Shown piece after piece: positions 34,042 to 42,665 of a stretch of DNA of 64,000 bases. Each line of letters starts with the position of its first letter. Position 1 is the stretch's first letter. The notes beneath the pieces are model-generated. The model made no database searches, was not told where the DNA came from, and saw only the letters and a list, made by a program, of their open reading frames with translations. Both the position numbers and the translations under genes were made by a program. The DNA is from Wagnerdoeblera sp046292685 (GTDB lineage Bacteria; Pseudomonadota; Alphaproteobacteria; Rhodobacterales; Rhodobacteraceae), in assembly GCF_046292685.1 (NCBI RefSeq), contig NZ_JBKBQM010000007.1, positions 17,566-81,565 on the forward strand. Reading direction: 5' to 3'.

Positions 34042-34850
34042 CACAGCCCCTTGGCCAGCGCATCGAAGGCACGCAGCCGCGCCAGCAACGCCGGCAGATC
34101 GGCCAGCGGCACCATGTTGGGCCCGTCGCTGGGCGCGCGGTCGGGTGCCTCGTGCGTTTCCAGAAACACCGCCGCCACCCCGACCGCGACAGCCGCCCGC
34201 GCCAGCACCGGCACGAATTCGCGCTGCCCGCCCGAGGCACCGCCCAGCCCCCCCGGCTGCTGCACCGAATGGGTGGCATCGAACACCACCGGGAAGCCGG
34301 TCGCCGCCATCTGCGGCAAGGCGCGCAAATCGTTGACCAGGGTGTTGTAGCCAAAGGACGTGCCGCGTTCGCACAGCAGGATGCGGCGGTTGCCGGTGCT
34401 GGCCACCTTGGCCGCGACATGCGCCATGTCCCAGGGTGCCAGGAACTGGCCCTTCTTGATGTTCACCGCCCGCCCGGTTTCGCCCGCGGCCAGCAGCAGA
34501 TCGGTCTGACGGCAGAGAAAGGCGGGGATCTGCAGCACATCCACCGCCTGCGCCACGCTGGCGCAATGGCCCGGTTCGTGCACGTCGGTCAGCACCGGCA
34601 CGCCGAATTCATCGCGCAGCCGCGCGAGGATTTCCAGCCCCCGCCCGATGCCCACCCCGCGCGCGCCCGACAGCGAGGTGCGGTTGGCCTTGTCGTAGCT
34701 GGCCTTGAAGATCACGCCCATGCCATCGGCCGCGCGCAGGATGCCGTCGCACAGCATCCGCGCGTGATCGAGGCTTTCCAGCTGGCACGGCCCGGCGATC
34801 AGCACCAGCGGCCGATCCTGCGCCAGCGTCAGGCTGCCGATTTCCACCAT
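34041..34850 (-). CDS. kdsA: 3-deoxy-8-phosphooctulonate synthase
   Basis: KdsA (269 residues) condenses arabinose-5-phosphate and PEP to KDO-8-phosphate (EC 2.5.1.55). Conserved motifs are LIAGPCQLES, FKASYDKANRTS, GVPVLTDVHEP, NIKKGQFLAPWDM, ERGTSFGYNTLVND and FDATHSVQQPGG. The Cys of AGPCQLES is at the place that distinguishes metal-dependent enzymes (Cys) from the metal-independent E. coli type (Asn), so this enzyme should need a divalent metal. Start and stop overlap kdsD and kdsB. Confidence 0.95.
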   Translation of the reverse strand: MVEIGSLTLAQDRPLVLIAGPCQLESLDHARMLCDGILRAADGMGVIFKASYDKANRTSLSGARGVGIGRGLEILARLRDEFGVPVLTDVHEPGHCASVAQAVDVLQIPAFLCRQTDLLLAAGETGRAVNIKKGQFLAPWDMAHVAAKVASTGNRRILLCERGTSFGYNTLVNDLRALPQMAATGFPVVFDATHSVQQPGGLGGASGGQREFVPVLARAAVAVGVAAVFLETHEAPDRAPSDGPNMVPLADLPALLARLRAFDALAKGL

Positions 34851-35812
34851 CAGGCCACCCCCGCGCGCAGCAGGTCGTGCAGGTGCAGCACGCCGACGGG
34901 CCGCCCCTGTTCCACCACGAACAAGGCGCCGATCTTGCGCTGGTTCATCACGCGCAACGCCTCGGCCGCCAGCATCTCGGGCGCCACAGTCACGGGCGCG
35001 CGGTTGGCGACCTCGGCCGCGGTGCGGGTCATCAGCCCGTCGAGGTTGCGGCGCAGGTCGCCATCGGAAATCACGCCGACCAAGAGGCCGGCCTCGTCCG
35101 TCAGCCCGGCAATGCCGAAGCCCTTGGCGGTCATGGTCAGGATGACGTCGGGCATGGGCAAGGCGCGCGGCACCAGCGGCACGGCTTCGCCGCGGTGCAT
35201 GATCTGATGCACCTCGGACAGTTGCGCACCCAGCCGCCCGCCGGGGTGATAGCTGCGGAACTGGTCGGGGCGAAAGCGGCGCACCTCCATCACCGCAAGG
35301 GCCAGCGCATCGCCCAGCGCCAGTTGCAGGGTGGTCGAGGTGGTGGGCGCCATGCCGAAGCCGCAGGCCTCGGGCGCGTCGGGCAGCAGCAGCGGCACCT
35401 GCGCCGCCCGCATCAGCGTCGATCCGGGCACCCGGCTGACCGCCACCACCGGAATGGCAAAGCGGGCGCAATGCGCGATCAGGTCGCGCAGCTCCGCCGT
35501 TTCGCCGGAGTTCGACAACAGGATGCACAGGTCGCCCGGCGTGACCATGCCAAGGTCGCCGTGGCTTGCCTCGGCCGGGTGGACGAACAGCGCCGGCGTG
35601 CCGGTCGAGGCAAGGGTGGCCGCGATCTTGCGCCCGACATGGCCCGATTTGCCCATGCCCGACACCACCACCCGCCCCGGCGTGGCCAGCACCCGGCGCA
35701 CCGCCTCGGCAAAGCCGGGGGGCAGCGCATCGGCCAGGGCCAGAACGGCCTGGCCTTCGGTGCGCAGCACGCGGGCGGCGGTGGCGGCGATGGCGGCGTC
35801 GGACAGGGTCAT
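34850..35812 (-). CDS. kdsD: Arabinose-5-phosphate isomerase (KdsD/KpsF)
   Basis: The 320-residue enzyme converts ribulose-5-phosphate to arabinose-5-phosphate (EC 5.3.1.13), the first KDO-specific step. A SIS domain (residues 35-180, with VVSGMGKSGHVGRKIAATLASTGTPALFVHPAEASHGDLGM and ILLSNSGET) is followed by two CBS domains (about 200-320). The motif FRSYHPGGRLG is typical. Its start overlaps the stop of the Lrp-type gene by 4 bp. Confidence 0.95.
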   Translation of the reverse strand: MTLSDAAIAATAARVLRTEGQAVLALADALPPGFAEAVRRVLATPGRVVVSGMGKSGHVGRKIAATLASTGTPALFVHPAEASHGDLGMVTPGDLCILLSNSGETAELRDLIAHCARFAIPVVAVSRVPGSTLMRAAQVPLLLPDAPEACGFGMAPTTSTTLQLALGDALALAVMEVRRFRPDQFRSYHPGGRLGAQLSEVHQIMHRGEAVPLVPRALPMPDVILTMTAKGFGIAGLTDEAGLLVGVISDGDLRRNLDGLMTRTAAEVANRAPVTVAPEMLAAEALRVMNQRKIGALFVVEQGRPVGVLHLHDLLRAGVA

Positions 35813-36270
35813 ACCGAAATCGCCGTGGTTTTCAGCACCGTGCGCAGGCTGAACGAGGATTGCATCTGCGCCACCCCCGGCAGGCGCGACAGGTATTGCC
35901 GGTGGATGCGGGCGAAATCTTCGGTGTCGCGGGCCACGATCTTCAGCAGATAGTCGGCCGAGCCGGCCATCAGGTTGCATTCCAGCACGTCGGGCACCTT
36001 GGCCACCTCGCGCTCGAAGGCGTCCAGCAGCTCGTCGGCCTGGCCTTGCAGGGTGATTTCGACGAACACGGTGGTCGGGCGCCCCATGCGGCGCGCGTCG
36101 AGCAAGGCCACGTAGCGGTCGATGTAGCCTTCGGCCTCCAGCCGCTGCACGCGGCGGTGGCAGGCGCTGGCCGACAGGTTGACCTGTTCGGCCAGATCGG
36201 CGTTGGAAATGCGCCCGTCGCGTTGCAGCACGGTCAGGATGCGCCGGTCGGTCGGGTCGAGATCGGTCAT
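35809..36270 (-). CDS. Lrp/AsnC-family transcriptional regulator
   Basis: The 153-residue protein has an N-terminal winged helix-turn-helix (LDPTDRRILTVLQRDGRISNADLAEQVNLSASACHRRVQRLEAEGYI) and a C-terminal RAM domain (VFVEITLQ to VLKTTAISV) that binds amino acids. It is divergent from alanine dehydrogenase, the standard arrangement for AldR-type activators responding to alanine. Oddly, it overlaps kdsD by 4 bp, so a regulator of amino acid metabolism is co-transcribed with the KDO genes. Confidence 0.9.
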   Translation of the reverse strand: MTDLDPTDRRILTVLQRDGRISNADLAEQVNLSASACHRRVQRLEAEGYIDRYVALLDARRMGRPTTVFVEITLQGQADELLDAFEREVAKVPDVLECNLMAGSADYLLKIVARDTEDFARIHRQYLSRLPGVAQMQSSFSLRTVLKTTAISV

Positions 36271-36301
36271 GCGAAGAATCTGCCACGATTTGGCCCGGGT
36301 G

Positions 36302-36316
36302 CGCAACAGGGTTGCG
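36302..36316. promoter_or_regulatory. Candidate Lrp/AldR operator
   Basis: CGCAAC-AGG-GTTGCG is a perfect 6-bp inverted repeat with a 3-base spacer in the 163-bp gap between the divergent lrp-type and ald genes. Lrp-family sites are often dyads of about 15 bp, so this is the best operator candidate in the gap. Confidence 0.5.
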
Positions 36317-36433
36317 TCATGCGCGCGGTGAGGCGGCGAAAACTCAAGGATTTTGCACCAATTCGGCGCCATCATCGCGCCATAAGCGCCGACGCACAGA
36401 CCGGGGCGCACAGGGATGCAAAGGGAAGTCACC

Positions 36434-37552
36434 ATGAAGATCGGTTGCCCAAGGGAAATCAAGCCGCAGGAATTCCGCGTCGGCCTGACGCCGCACGCCG
36501 CGCGCGAGGCGGTGGCGCATGGCCACGAGGTGCTGGTGGAAACCGGCGCGGGCCTTGGCGCCGGGTTCGCCGACGCCGACTATGTCGCCGCCGGCGCCCG
36601 CATCGCCCCGAGCGCGGACGAGGTCTTTGCCTGGGCCGAGCTGATCGTGAAGGTCAAGGAACCTCAGGCGGTCGAGCGGGCGCGCCTGCGCGAAGGCCAG
36701 GTGCTGTTCACCTATCTGCACCTCGCCCCCGATCCGGACCAGACGCACGACCTGTTGAAATCGGGCGCGACCTGCATCGCCTATGAAACCGTGACCGACC
36801 GCGCCGGGGGTCTGCCCTTGCTGGCGCCGATGTCGGAGGTGGCCGGGCGGCTGGCGCCGCAGGTGGGGGCCTGGGCGCTGCAAAAGGCCAACGGCGGGCG
36901 CGGCGTGCTGCTGGGCGGCGTGCCCGGTGTGGCGCCGGGGAAGGTGGTGGTGATCGGCGGCGGCGTGGTGGGCACCCATGCCGCCCGGGTGGCCGCGGGG
37001 ATGGGCGCGGATGTGACGGTGCTGGACCGGTCGCTGCCGCGGCTGCGCCATCTGGACGATGCCTTCGGGCGCGACTTCAAGTCGGTCTTCGCCAGCGCGG
37101 GCAACACCGCCGAACTGGTTGCCGAAGCCGACATGGTGATCGGCGCGGTGCTGATTCCGGGTGCCGCGGCGCCCAAGCTGGTCAGCCGGGCGCAGCTGGC
37201 CACGATGAAGCCCGGGGCGGTCATCGTCGATGTTGCCATCGACCAGGGCGGCTGCTTCGAAACCTCGCGCCCGACGACCCATGCCGACCCGATCTATACC
37301 GTGGACGGGATCGTGCATTACTGCGTGGCGAACATGCCCGGCGCGGTGGCGCGCACCTCGACCCTGGCGCTGGGCAACGCGACGCTGCCCTTCCTGCTGG
37401 CGCTGGCCGACAAGGGCTGGAAACGCGCCTGCGCCGAAGACCCGCATCTGCTGGAGGGGCTGAACGTGCATGCCGGGCGGCTGACCTACCCGGCGGTGGG
37501 GGCGGCGCTGGGCTTGCCGTCGATCACCGGGGCCGAGGCGCTGGCGCTGTAA
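36434..37552 (+). CDS. ald: Alanine dehydrogenase
   Basis: The 372-residue enzyme interconverts L-alanine and pyruvate plus ammonium with NAD (EC 1.4.1.1). Motifs: IGCPREIKPQEFRVGLTP with substrate-binding Arg, VKVKEPQ with the catalytic Lys, FTYLHLAPD, VIGGGVVGTHAARVAAGMGADVTVLD (NAD site), and VDVAIDQGGCFETSRPTTH with the catalytic Asp-Gln-Gly. I start at 36434, the usual N-terminus; an in-frame ATG at 36416 is possible. The gene is divergent from its likely regulator. Confidence 0.96.
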   Translation: MKIGCPREIKPQEFRVGLTPHAAREAVAHGHEVLVETGAGLGAGFADADYVAAGARIAPSADEVFAWAELIVKVKEPQAVERARLREGQVLFTYLHLAPDPDQTHDLLKSGATCIAYETVTDRAGGLPLLAPMSEVAGRLAPQVGAWALQKANGGRGVLLGGVPGVAPGKVVVIGGGVVGTHAARVAAGMGADVTVLDRSLPRLRHLDDAFGRDFKSVFASAGNTAELVAEADMVIGAVLIPGAAAPKLVSRAQLATMKPGAVIVDVAIDQGGCFETSRPTTHADPIYTVDGIVHYCVANMPGAVARTSTLALGNATLPFLLALADKGWKRACAEDPHLLEGLNVHAGRLTYPAVGAALGLPSITGAEALAL

Positions 37553-37622
37553 CCGCGCGCCCGGCGGCCCGCCTTGCGCGGGCGCGATGATATTCGAGGG
37601 TGACGGGCCCGGCTCGGGCCGG

Positions 37623-37644
37623 AAGGGGGCGCGCGCGCCCCCTT
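37623..37644. terminator. Bidirectional terminator between ald and mscL
   Basis: A 22-bp perfect palindrome, AAGGGGGCGCG with CGCGCCCCCTT, lies between the convergent ald and mscL genes, 8 bp from the mscL stop. Confidence 0.7.
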
Positions 37645-37651
37645 TGCCCTT

Positions 37652-38083
37652 TCAGCTGCGCGCCTTCAGCGTATCGCGGATTTCCGCAAGCAGTTCCTCG
37701 GCGGTCGGGCCCTTGGGAGCGGTCGCGGCGACGGCGGCTTCCTTTTTCACCGCGGCATCCTTGAGCTTGTTCACCGCCTTGACCAGCAGGAACACCACCC
37801 AGGCGATGATGAGGAAGTTGATGACCGCGGTGATGAACGAGCCATAGGCGAACACCGGCGCCCCGGCATCCCGCGCGGCTTTCAGCGAGGGATAGTCGGT
37901 GCTGCCGAGATTGATGAACAGGTTGGAAAAGTCGATGCCGCCGGTGATGACCCCGATGATCGGGTTGATGAGGTCGGAGACCAGCGAATTGACGATGGCG
38001 GTAAAGGCCGCGCCGATGATGATGCCGACCGCAAGGTCGACGACGTTGCCCTTGGCGATGAAAGTCTTGAACTCGTTGAGCAT
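37652..38083 (-). CDS. mscL: Large-conductance mechanosensitive channel
   Basis: MscL (143 residues) opens under membrane tension to release solutes on hypo-osmotic shock. The family start NEFKTFIAKGNVVDLAVGIIIGAAFTAIVNSLV forms helix TM1 with the Gly-rich gate; TM2 is near VFAYGSFITAVINFLIIAWVVFLLVKAVNKLK, followed by a cytoplasmic helix. An AAATGCTC start with GGGAA precedes it. Stand-alone gene. Confidence 0.96.
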   Translation of the reverse strand: MLNEFKTFIAKGNVVDLAVGIIIGAAFTAIVNSLVSDLINPIIGVITGGIDFSNLFINLGSTDYPSLKAARDAGAPVFAYGSFITAVINFLIIAWVVFLLVKAVNKLKDAAVKKEAAVAATAPKGPTAEELLAEIRDTLKARS

Positions 38084-38242
38084 TTCCGGTTCCCTTGTTC
38101 TTGTCCGGTCGCGTGTCTGGCCTGGCTTGCCCCCGTCCCGAAAGCGTTTTGCACAGGCTCGGGGGCACTATTGCACAGGCGGGACGCTTCTTTCAGCGGA
38201 AATTTGCGGCTAGCCTGCACCGGCACCGCAGAGGACCATGTC

Positions 38243-38938
38243 ATGACCACGCTTGCAGATTTTCCGATCACCCGCCGCTGGGCACCGCGCAACCCGCAGG
38301 CGATCCAGCTGTATTCGCTGCCGACGCCGAACGGGGTCAAGGTCTCGATCATGCTGGAGGAATGCGGCCTGCCCTATGACGCACATCTGGTGGATTTCGC
38401 AACCAACGACCAGCTGAGCCCCGAGTTCCTGTCGCTGAACCCCAACAACAAGATCCCCGCGATCATCGACCCGGCCGGCCCCGGCGGCGCACCGCTGGCG
38501 CTGTTCGAAAGCGGGGCGATCCTGATCTATCTGGCGGAAAAGACCGGGCAGTTCCTGCCGGCTGCGCAGCGCTACGAGGTGCTGCAATGGCTGATGTTCC
38601 AGATGGGCGGGGTGGGGCCGATGTTCGGGCAGCTCGGCTATTTTCACAGCTTTGCCGGCAAGGAGATCGAGGATCCGCGCCCCAAGGAGCGTTACCGCGC
38701 CGAAGCCGCACGGCTGTTGCGGGTGCTGGACGGGCGGCTGGAGGGGCGCGACTGGGCGGCGGGGGATTACTCGATCGCCGACATGGCGATTGCGCCGTGG
38801 CTGCGGACCTTGCGCGATTTCTACAAGGCCGGCGATCTGACGGGCTGGGCCGAGTTGCGCCATGTGCCGGGGTATCTGGAGCGTTTCCTGGAACGTCCGG
38901 CGGTTCAGCGCGGGCTGGTGCAGCCGCCGCGCGGCTGA
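38243..38938 (+). CDS. Glutathione S-transferase-like protein (YghU/YfcG type)
   Basis: The 231-residue protein has an N-terminal thioredoxin-fold GST domain (AIQLYSLPTPNGVKVSIMLEECGLPYD, LNPNNKIPAIID, LFESGAILIYLAEKTG) and a helical C-terminal domain (IADMAIAPWLRTLRDF). The PTPNG motif at the N-terminal active site, in place of a Ser or Cys, characterises the YghU/YfcG disulfide-bond reductases that use glutathione. The ATG at 38243 has a GAGGA site. It is not in an obvious operon. Confidence 0.88.
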   Translation: MTTLADFPITRRWAPRNPQAIQLYSLPTPNGVKVSIMLEECGLPYDAHLVDFATNDQLSPEFLSLNPNNKIPAIIDPAGPGGAPLALFESGAILIYLAEKTGQFLPAAQRYEVLQWLMFQMGGVGPMFGQLGYFHSFAGKEIEDPRPKERYRAEAARLLRVLDGRLEGRDWAAGDYSIADMAIAPWLRTLRDFYKAGDLTGWAELRHVPGYLERFLERPAVQRGLVQPPRG

Positions 38939-38997
38939 TGGCAAGGCACAGGGGGCTGTCTGCCCCCTCTGGCCCGTGCCGGGCCATTCACCCCTGA

Positions 38998-39018
38998 GGA
39001 TATTTGGGTCAAGGTGAA
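38998..39018 (-). repeat. Interspersed 21-bp intergenic element, copy 2
   Basis: This is the exact reverse complement of the element at 15625-15645, beginning here GGATATTTGGGTC. Its last ten bases cover the TCA stop of the flavoprotein gene. It follows a GGGGGC/GCCCCC hairpin (38951-38967). Confidence 0.7.
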
Positions 39019-40193
39019 AAAGGCGATGCCGGGTCGAGGCCCGCGGCCGCCCGGCCGGCCCAGCGGCCGGTGGCGAGGCAGGCGGTGAGCAGGTAGCCGC
39101 CGGTCGGGGCGTCCCAGTCGAGCATTTCGCCGGCGGCGTGGATGCCGGGCAGCGCCCGGAGTTGCAGGCCCTGGTCGCAGGCGGCGCGGGTGATGCCGCC
39201 GGCGGTGGATATCGCCTCGTCCATCGGGCGGGGGCCCTGGTGGGGCACCTCCAGCGCCTTGATGCAGGCCGCGAGGGCGGCGGGGTCGGTTGGCAGCGGG
39301 CGGGCGCATTCCATCAGCAAGGCGGTCTTGGCGGCGTCGAGCCCGGCCTTGCGCAGCGTGGTGGTCAGGCTGTCCTTGCCGCGCCGGGCAAGCCGGGCGG
39401 CGAGTGTCGGGGCCGCAAGATCGGGGGCGAGGTCGATGACCAGTGCCGCGCCTGTGCGCAAGGCGGGGGTGAGGGGATAGAGCCCGCCACCTTCGAGCCC
39501 GCGGGCGGACAAGGCGATTTCGCCGCGCGAGGTCAGGGGCCCCGCGGTCAGGCGCAGGCCTTTCAGGGCGGCGCCGAAGTGGCGCTGCATGTGATCGGAC
39601 CAGGCAACGGCAAGGCCGGCATTGGAAGGGAGAAAGGGCGCGATCTGCACCCCGCGCGCGGCGAGCCAGGGCACCCAGGCGGCATCGGAGCCGAGCCGCG
39701 CCCAGCTGGCGCCGCCCAGGGCCAGCACGGTGACCGCCGGGGTCAGGGTGCGTTCGCCCTGCGGCGTGTCGAAGCGCAGGCGGTCGTCATCGAAACCTTG
39801 CCAGCGCCAGCGGGTGTGGAGCTGGACCCCCAGACCGGCAAGTTGCGCCAGCCAGGCCCGCAGCAGGGGCGAAGCCTTCATGGCGACGGGAAAGACCCGG
39901 CCGGTGGAGCCGGTGAACACCGGCTGACCCAGCGCGGCGGCCCAGGCCTGCACCTGATCGGGGCCGAAGGCGGCCAGCATGGGGGCGAGCCAGTCGGCGC
40001 CTTGCGGATAGCGGGGAACGAAGGCGGCCAGCGGCTCGGCCCGCGTGAGGTTGAGGCCGGACTTGCCCGCCATCAGGAACTTGCGCGCCGGCGAGGGCTT
40101 CGCCTCGGCAACAGTCACCGACAGACCGGCGCGCGCCATTTCGCCGGCGGCCATCAGGCCGGCGGGCCCGGCGCCGATGACCAGCGCCTGCAT
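39009..40193 (-). CDS. TIGR03862-type flavoprotein (BaiN/HI0933 relative)
   Basis: The 394-residue protein binds FAD through ALVIGAGPAGLMAAGEMARAGLSVTVAEA and has the HI0933-family markers KFLMAGKSGLNLTRAE, GRVFPVAMKASPLLRAWL and, near the end, STAGGITRAACD with IHAAGEMLDWDAPTGGYLLTACLATGRWAG. These are aminoacetone/BaiN-like flavin oxidoreductases whose substrates are mostly unknown. I start at 40193 (MQALVIG); the frame extends upstream. Separate from the divergent catabolic operon. Confidence 0.85.
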   Translation of the reverse strand: MQALVIGAGPAGLMAAGEMARAGLSVTVAEAKPSPARKFLMAGKSGLNLTRAEPLAAFVPRYPQGADWLAPMLAAFGPDQVQAWAAALGQPVFTGSTGRVFPVAMKASPLLRAWLAQLAGLGVQLHTRWRWQGFDDDRLRFDTPQGERTLTPAVTVLALGGASWARLGSDAAWVPWLAARGVQIAPFLPSNAGLAVAWSDHMQRHFGAALKGLRLTAGPLTSRGEIALSARGLEGGGLYPLTPALRTGAALVIDLAPDLAAPTLAARLARRGKDSLTTTLRKAGLDAAKTALLMECARPLPTDPAALAACIKALEVPHQGPRPMDEAISTAGGITRAACDQGLQLRALPGIHAAGEMLDWDAPTGGYLLTACLATGRWAGRAAAGLDPASPFSP

Positions 40194-40315
40194 CAGCCTG
40201 TCGCCTTTCGGTTTGCCATGCTGCCCCTCGCGCATACCGGTTGACTGCGGCATTGCACCGAACCCGCGGGCTTGCAAGCCCGGACGGAGTTGCAGAAAAC
40301 GCGCGAGCCTAAAGC

Positions 40316-40327
40316 TTCAAGCTTGAA
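40316..40327. promoter_or_regulatory. Palindromic operator candidate for the catabolic operon
   Basis: TTCAAGCTTGAA is a perfect 12-bp palindrome 52 bp upstream of the first start codon of the anthranilate-type cluster. Palindromes of this kind are typical MarR-family operators in aromatic catabolism, and a MarR gene lies third in the operon. No direct binding evidence. Confidence 0.55.
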
Positions 40328-40379
40328 ATAATGCAAACGCACTGATACCGTGGGCTCAAACGCGCCATCGGAGGGTTAC

Positions 40380-42665
40380 ATGAAGATTCTGTGTCTGGGG
40401 GGCGGGCCGGCTGGCCTGTATTTCGCCATCTCGATGAAACTGCGCGACCCTTCGCACGAGGTGACCGTGCTGGAGCGCAACCGGGCCAACGACACCTTCG
40501 GCTGGGGGGTCGTGCTCTCGGACGATGCGCTGGGGCGCATGCAGAAGAACGACCCGGTTTCGACCGAGGCGATCCGGTCGCACTTTGCCTATTGGGACGA
40601 CATCGCCACCGTGCACAACGGCGTGCGCACCGTTTCGGGCGGGCATGGCTTTGCCGGGATCGGGCGCAAGCAGATGCTGATCCTGCTGCAGGCGCGGGCC
40701 CGCGAGCTGGGCGTGGAGCTGAAGTTCCAGACCGAGTTCAGGTCGGCCGAGGAATACCGCAAGGAGTACGACCTGGTCGTGGCGTCCGACGGCATCAACA
40801 GCCTGGTGCGCAAGGAATACGCCGACGTGTTCAAGCCCGACATCGACATGCGGCTGTGCAAGTTCATCTGGCTGGGCACGCACCAGAAGTTCGACGACGC
40901 CTTCACCTTCATCTTCGAAAAGACCGAACACGGCTGGGTCTGGGCCCATGCCTATCAGTTCGACGACAACACCGCGACCTTCATCGTGGAATGCACGCAG
41001 GAAACCTGGGACAACTGGGGTTTCGAGCGGATGGAGAAGGAAGAAACCATCGCCACCTGCGAGAAGATCTTTGCGGCGCATCTGGGCGGGCACAACCTGA
41101 TTTCCAACGCCGCCCACCTGCGCGGTTCGGCGGTATGGATGAACTTCCCCCGCGTGATCTGCGAGAAGTGGTATCACGAAAACGTCGTGCTGATGGGCGA
41201 TGCCGCGGCGACGGGGCATTTTTCCATCGGGTCGGGGTCGCGACTGGCGTTCGACAGCGCGATTGCGCTGGCCACCTACCTGCATTCGGAACCGACGATG
41301 GAAGCGGCCTTCCAGCGGTATCAGGACGAACGCCGGGTCGAGGTGCTGCGGCTGCAATCGGCGGCGCGCAACAGCCTGGAATGGTTCGAGCAGGTCGAGC
41401 GGTATCTGGACATGCCGCCCATCCAGTTCGCCTATTCGCTGCTGACCCGCAGCCAGCGCATCAGCCACGAGAACCTGCGCAAGCGCGACAAGGCCTGGCT
41501 GGAAACGGCCGAGGACTGGTTCCAGGAACAGGCCGGCGGGCAAAAGGGGCGGCGCCCGATGTTTGCGCCGCTGCGGCTGCGCGGGATGGAGCTGAAGAAC
41601 CGCATCGTGCTGTCGCCGATGGCGCAATACAAGGCCGTGGACGGCTGCCCGACCGACTGGCATTTCGTGCATTATGCCGAACGTGCCAAGGGCGGTGCGG
41701 GGCTGGTGTTTACCGAAATGACCTGCGTGTCCGACATCGGCCGCATCACGCCGGGTTGCCCTGGCCTCTATGCGCCCGAGCATGAGGCGGCGTGGAAGCG
41801 GCTGGCCGATTTCATCCATGCCGAAACCAGCGCAAAGCTGTGCATGCAGATCGGCCATGCCGGGCGCAAGGGTTCGACCTGCGTGCCGTGGGATGGCGGC
41901 ATCGACCGTCCGCTGAAGTCGGGCAACTGGCAGACGCTGGCGCCCAGCGCCATTCCCTATCGCCCCGAAAACGGCGTGCCCAAGGAGATGGACCGCGCCG
42001 ACATGGACATGGTGCGCAACCAGTTCGTGGCCGCCGTGCAGATGGCCGACCGCGCCGGTGCCGACATGATCGAGATGCACGCTGCCCACGGCTATCTGCT
42101 GGGCGAGTTCATCTCGCCCGTCACCAACCGGCGCACCGATGCCTATGGCGGCAGCCTGGAAAACCGCATGCGCTATCCGCTGGAGGTCTTTGCGGCGATG
42201 CGGGCGGCCTGGCCGGCCGACAAGCCGATGAGCGTGCGGATTTCGGCGCATGACTGGATCGAAGGCGGCGTGACCCCGAGCGAGGCGGTCGAGATCGCGC
42301 GGATGTTCCATGCCGCCGGCGCCGACATCATCGACGTGTCCTCGGGCCAGACCGACCCGGCGGAAAAGCCGGTTTACGGCCGGATGTTCCAGACCCCGTT
42401 CAGCGACCGCATCCGCAACGAGGCGGGCATCCCGACGATGACGGTGGGCAACATCAGCGACTGGGATCAGGTCAACGGCATCCTGATGGCCGGTCGCGCC
42501 GATCTGGTGTGCCTGGCGCGGGCGCATCTGGCCGACCCCTACTGGACGCTGCACGCCGCGGTGGAGCAGGGCGATACGGCCAGCGAATGGCCGGCACCCT
42601 ACAAGGGCGGGCGCGACCTGGCCTTCCGTCTGCGCGAACGGCAACAGGAAGTGATCCGGGCATGA
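40380..42665 (+). CDS. abmA: 2-aminobenzoyl-CoA (or salicyloyl-CoA) monooxygenase/reductase fusion
   Basis: The 761-residue protein fuses two flavoenzymes. Residues 1-385 are an FAD monooxygenase (CLGGGPAGLYFA at 5-16, GDAAATGHFSIGSGSRLAFDSA near 273). Residues 393-761 are an Old Yellow Enzyme-type FMN reductase (FAPLRLRGMELKNRIVLSPMAQY, HAAHGYLLGEFISP, RTDAYGGSLENRMRYPLEV). This matches the anthraniloyl-CoA monooxygenase/reductase of Azoarcus evansii (EC 1.14.13.40), which hydroxylates and then reduces the ring; bifunctional salicyloyl-CoA 5-hydroxylases are alike. Context (CoA ligase, RidA) favours 2-aminobenzoyl-CoA. ATG 40380 has a GGAGGG site. Confidence 0.85.
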   Translation: MKILCLGGGPAGLYFAISMKLRDPSHEVTVLERNRANDTFGWGVVLSDDALGRMQKNDPVSTEAIRSHFAYWDDIATVHNGVRTVSGGHGFAGIGRKQMLILLQARARELGVELKFQTEFRSAEEYRKEYDLVVASDGINSLVRKEYADVFKPDIDMRLCKFIWLGTHQKFDDAFTFIFEKTEHGWVWAHAYQFDDNTATFIVECTQETWDNWGFERMEKEETIATCEKIFAAHLGGHNLISNAAHLRGSAVWMNFPRVICEKWYHENVVLMGDAAATGHFSIGSGSRLAFDSAIALATYLHSEPTMEAAFQRYQDERRVEVLRLQSAARNSLEWFEQVERYLDMPPIQFAYSLLTRSQRISHENLRKRDKAWLETAEDWFQEQAGGQKGRRPMFAPLRLRGMELKNRIVLSPMAQYKAVDGCPTDWHFVHYAERAKGGAGLVFTEMTCVSDIGRITPGCPGLYAPEHEAAWKRLADFIHAETSAKLCMQIGHAGRKGSTCVPWDGGIDRPLKSGNWQTLAPSAIPYRPENGVPKEMDRADMDMVRNQFVAAVQMADRAGADMIEMHAAHGYLLGEFISPVTNRRTDAYGGSLENRMRYPLEVFAAMRAAWPADKPMSVRISAHDWIEGGVTPSEAVEIARMFHAAGADIIDVSSGQTDPAEKPVYGRMFQTPFSDRIRNEAGIPTMTVGNISDWDQVNGILMAGRADLVCLARAHLADPYWTLHAAVEQGDTASEWPAPYKGGRDLAFRLRERQQEVIRA

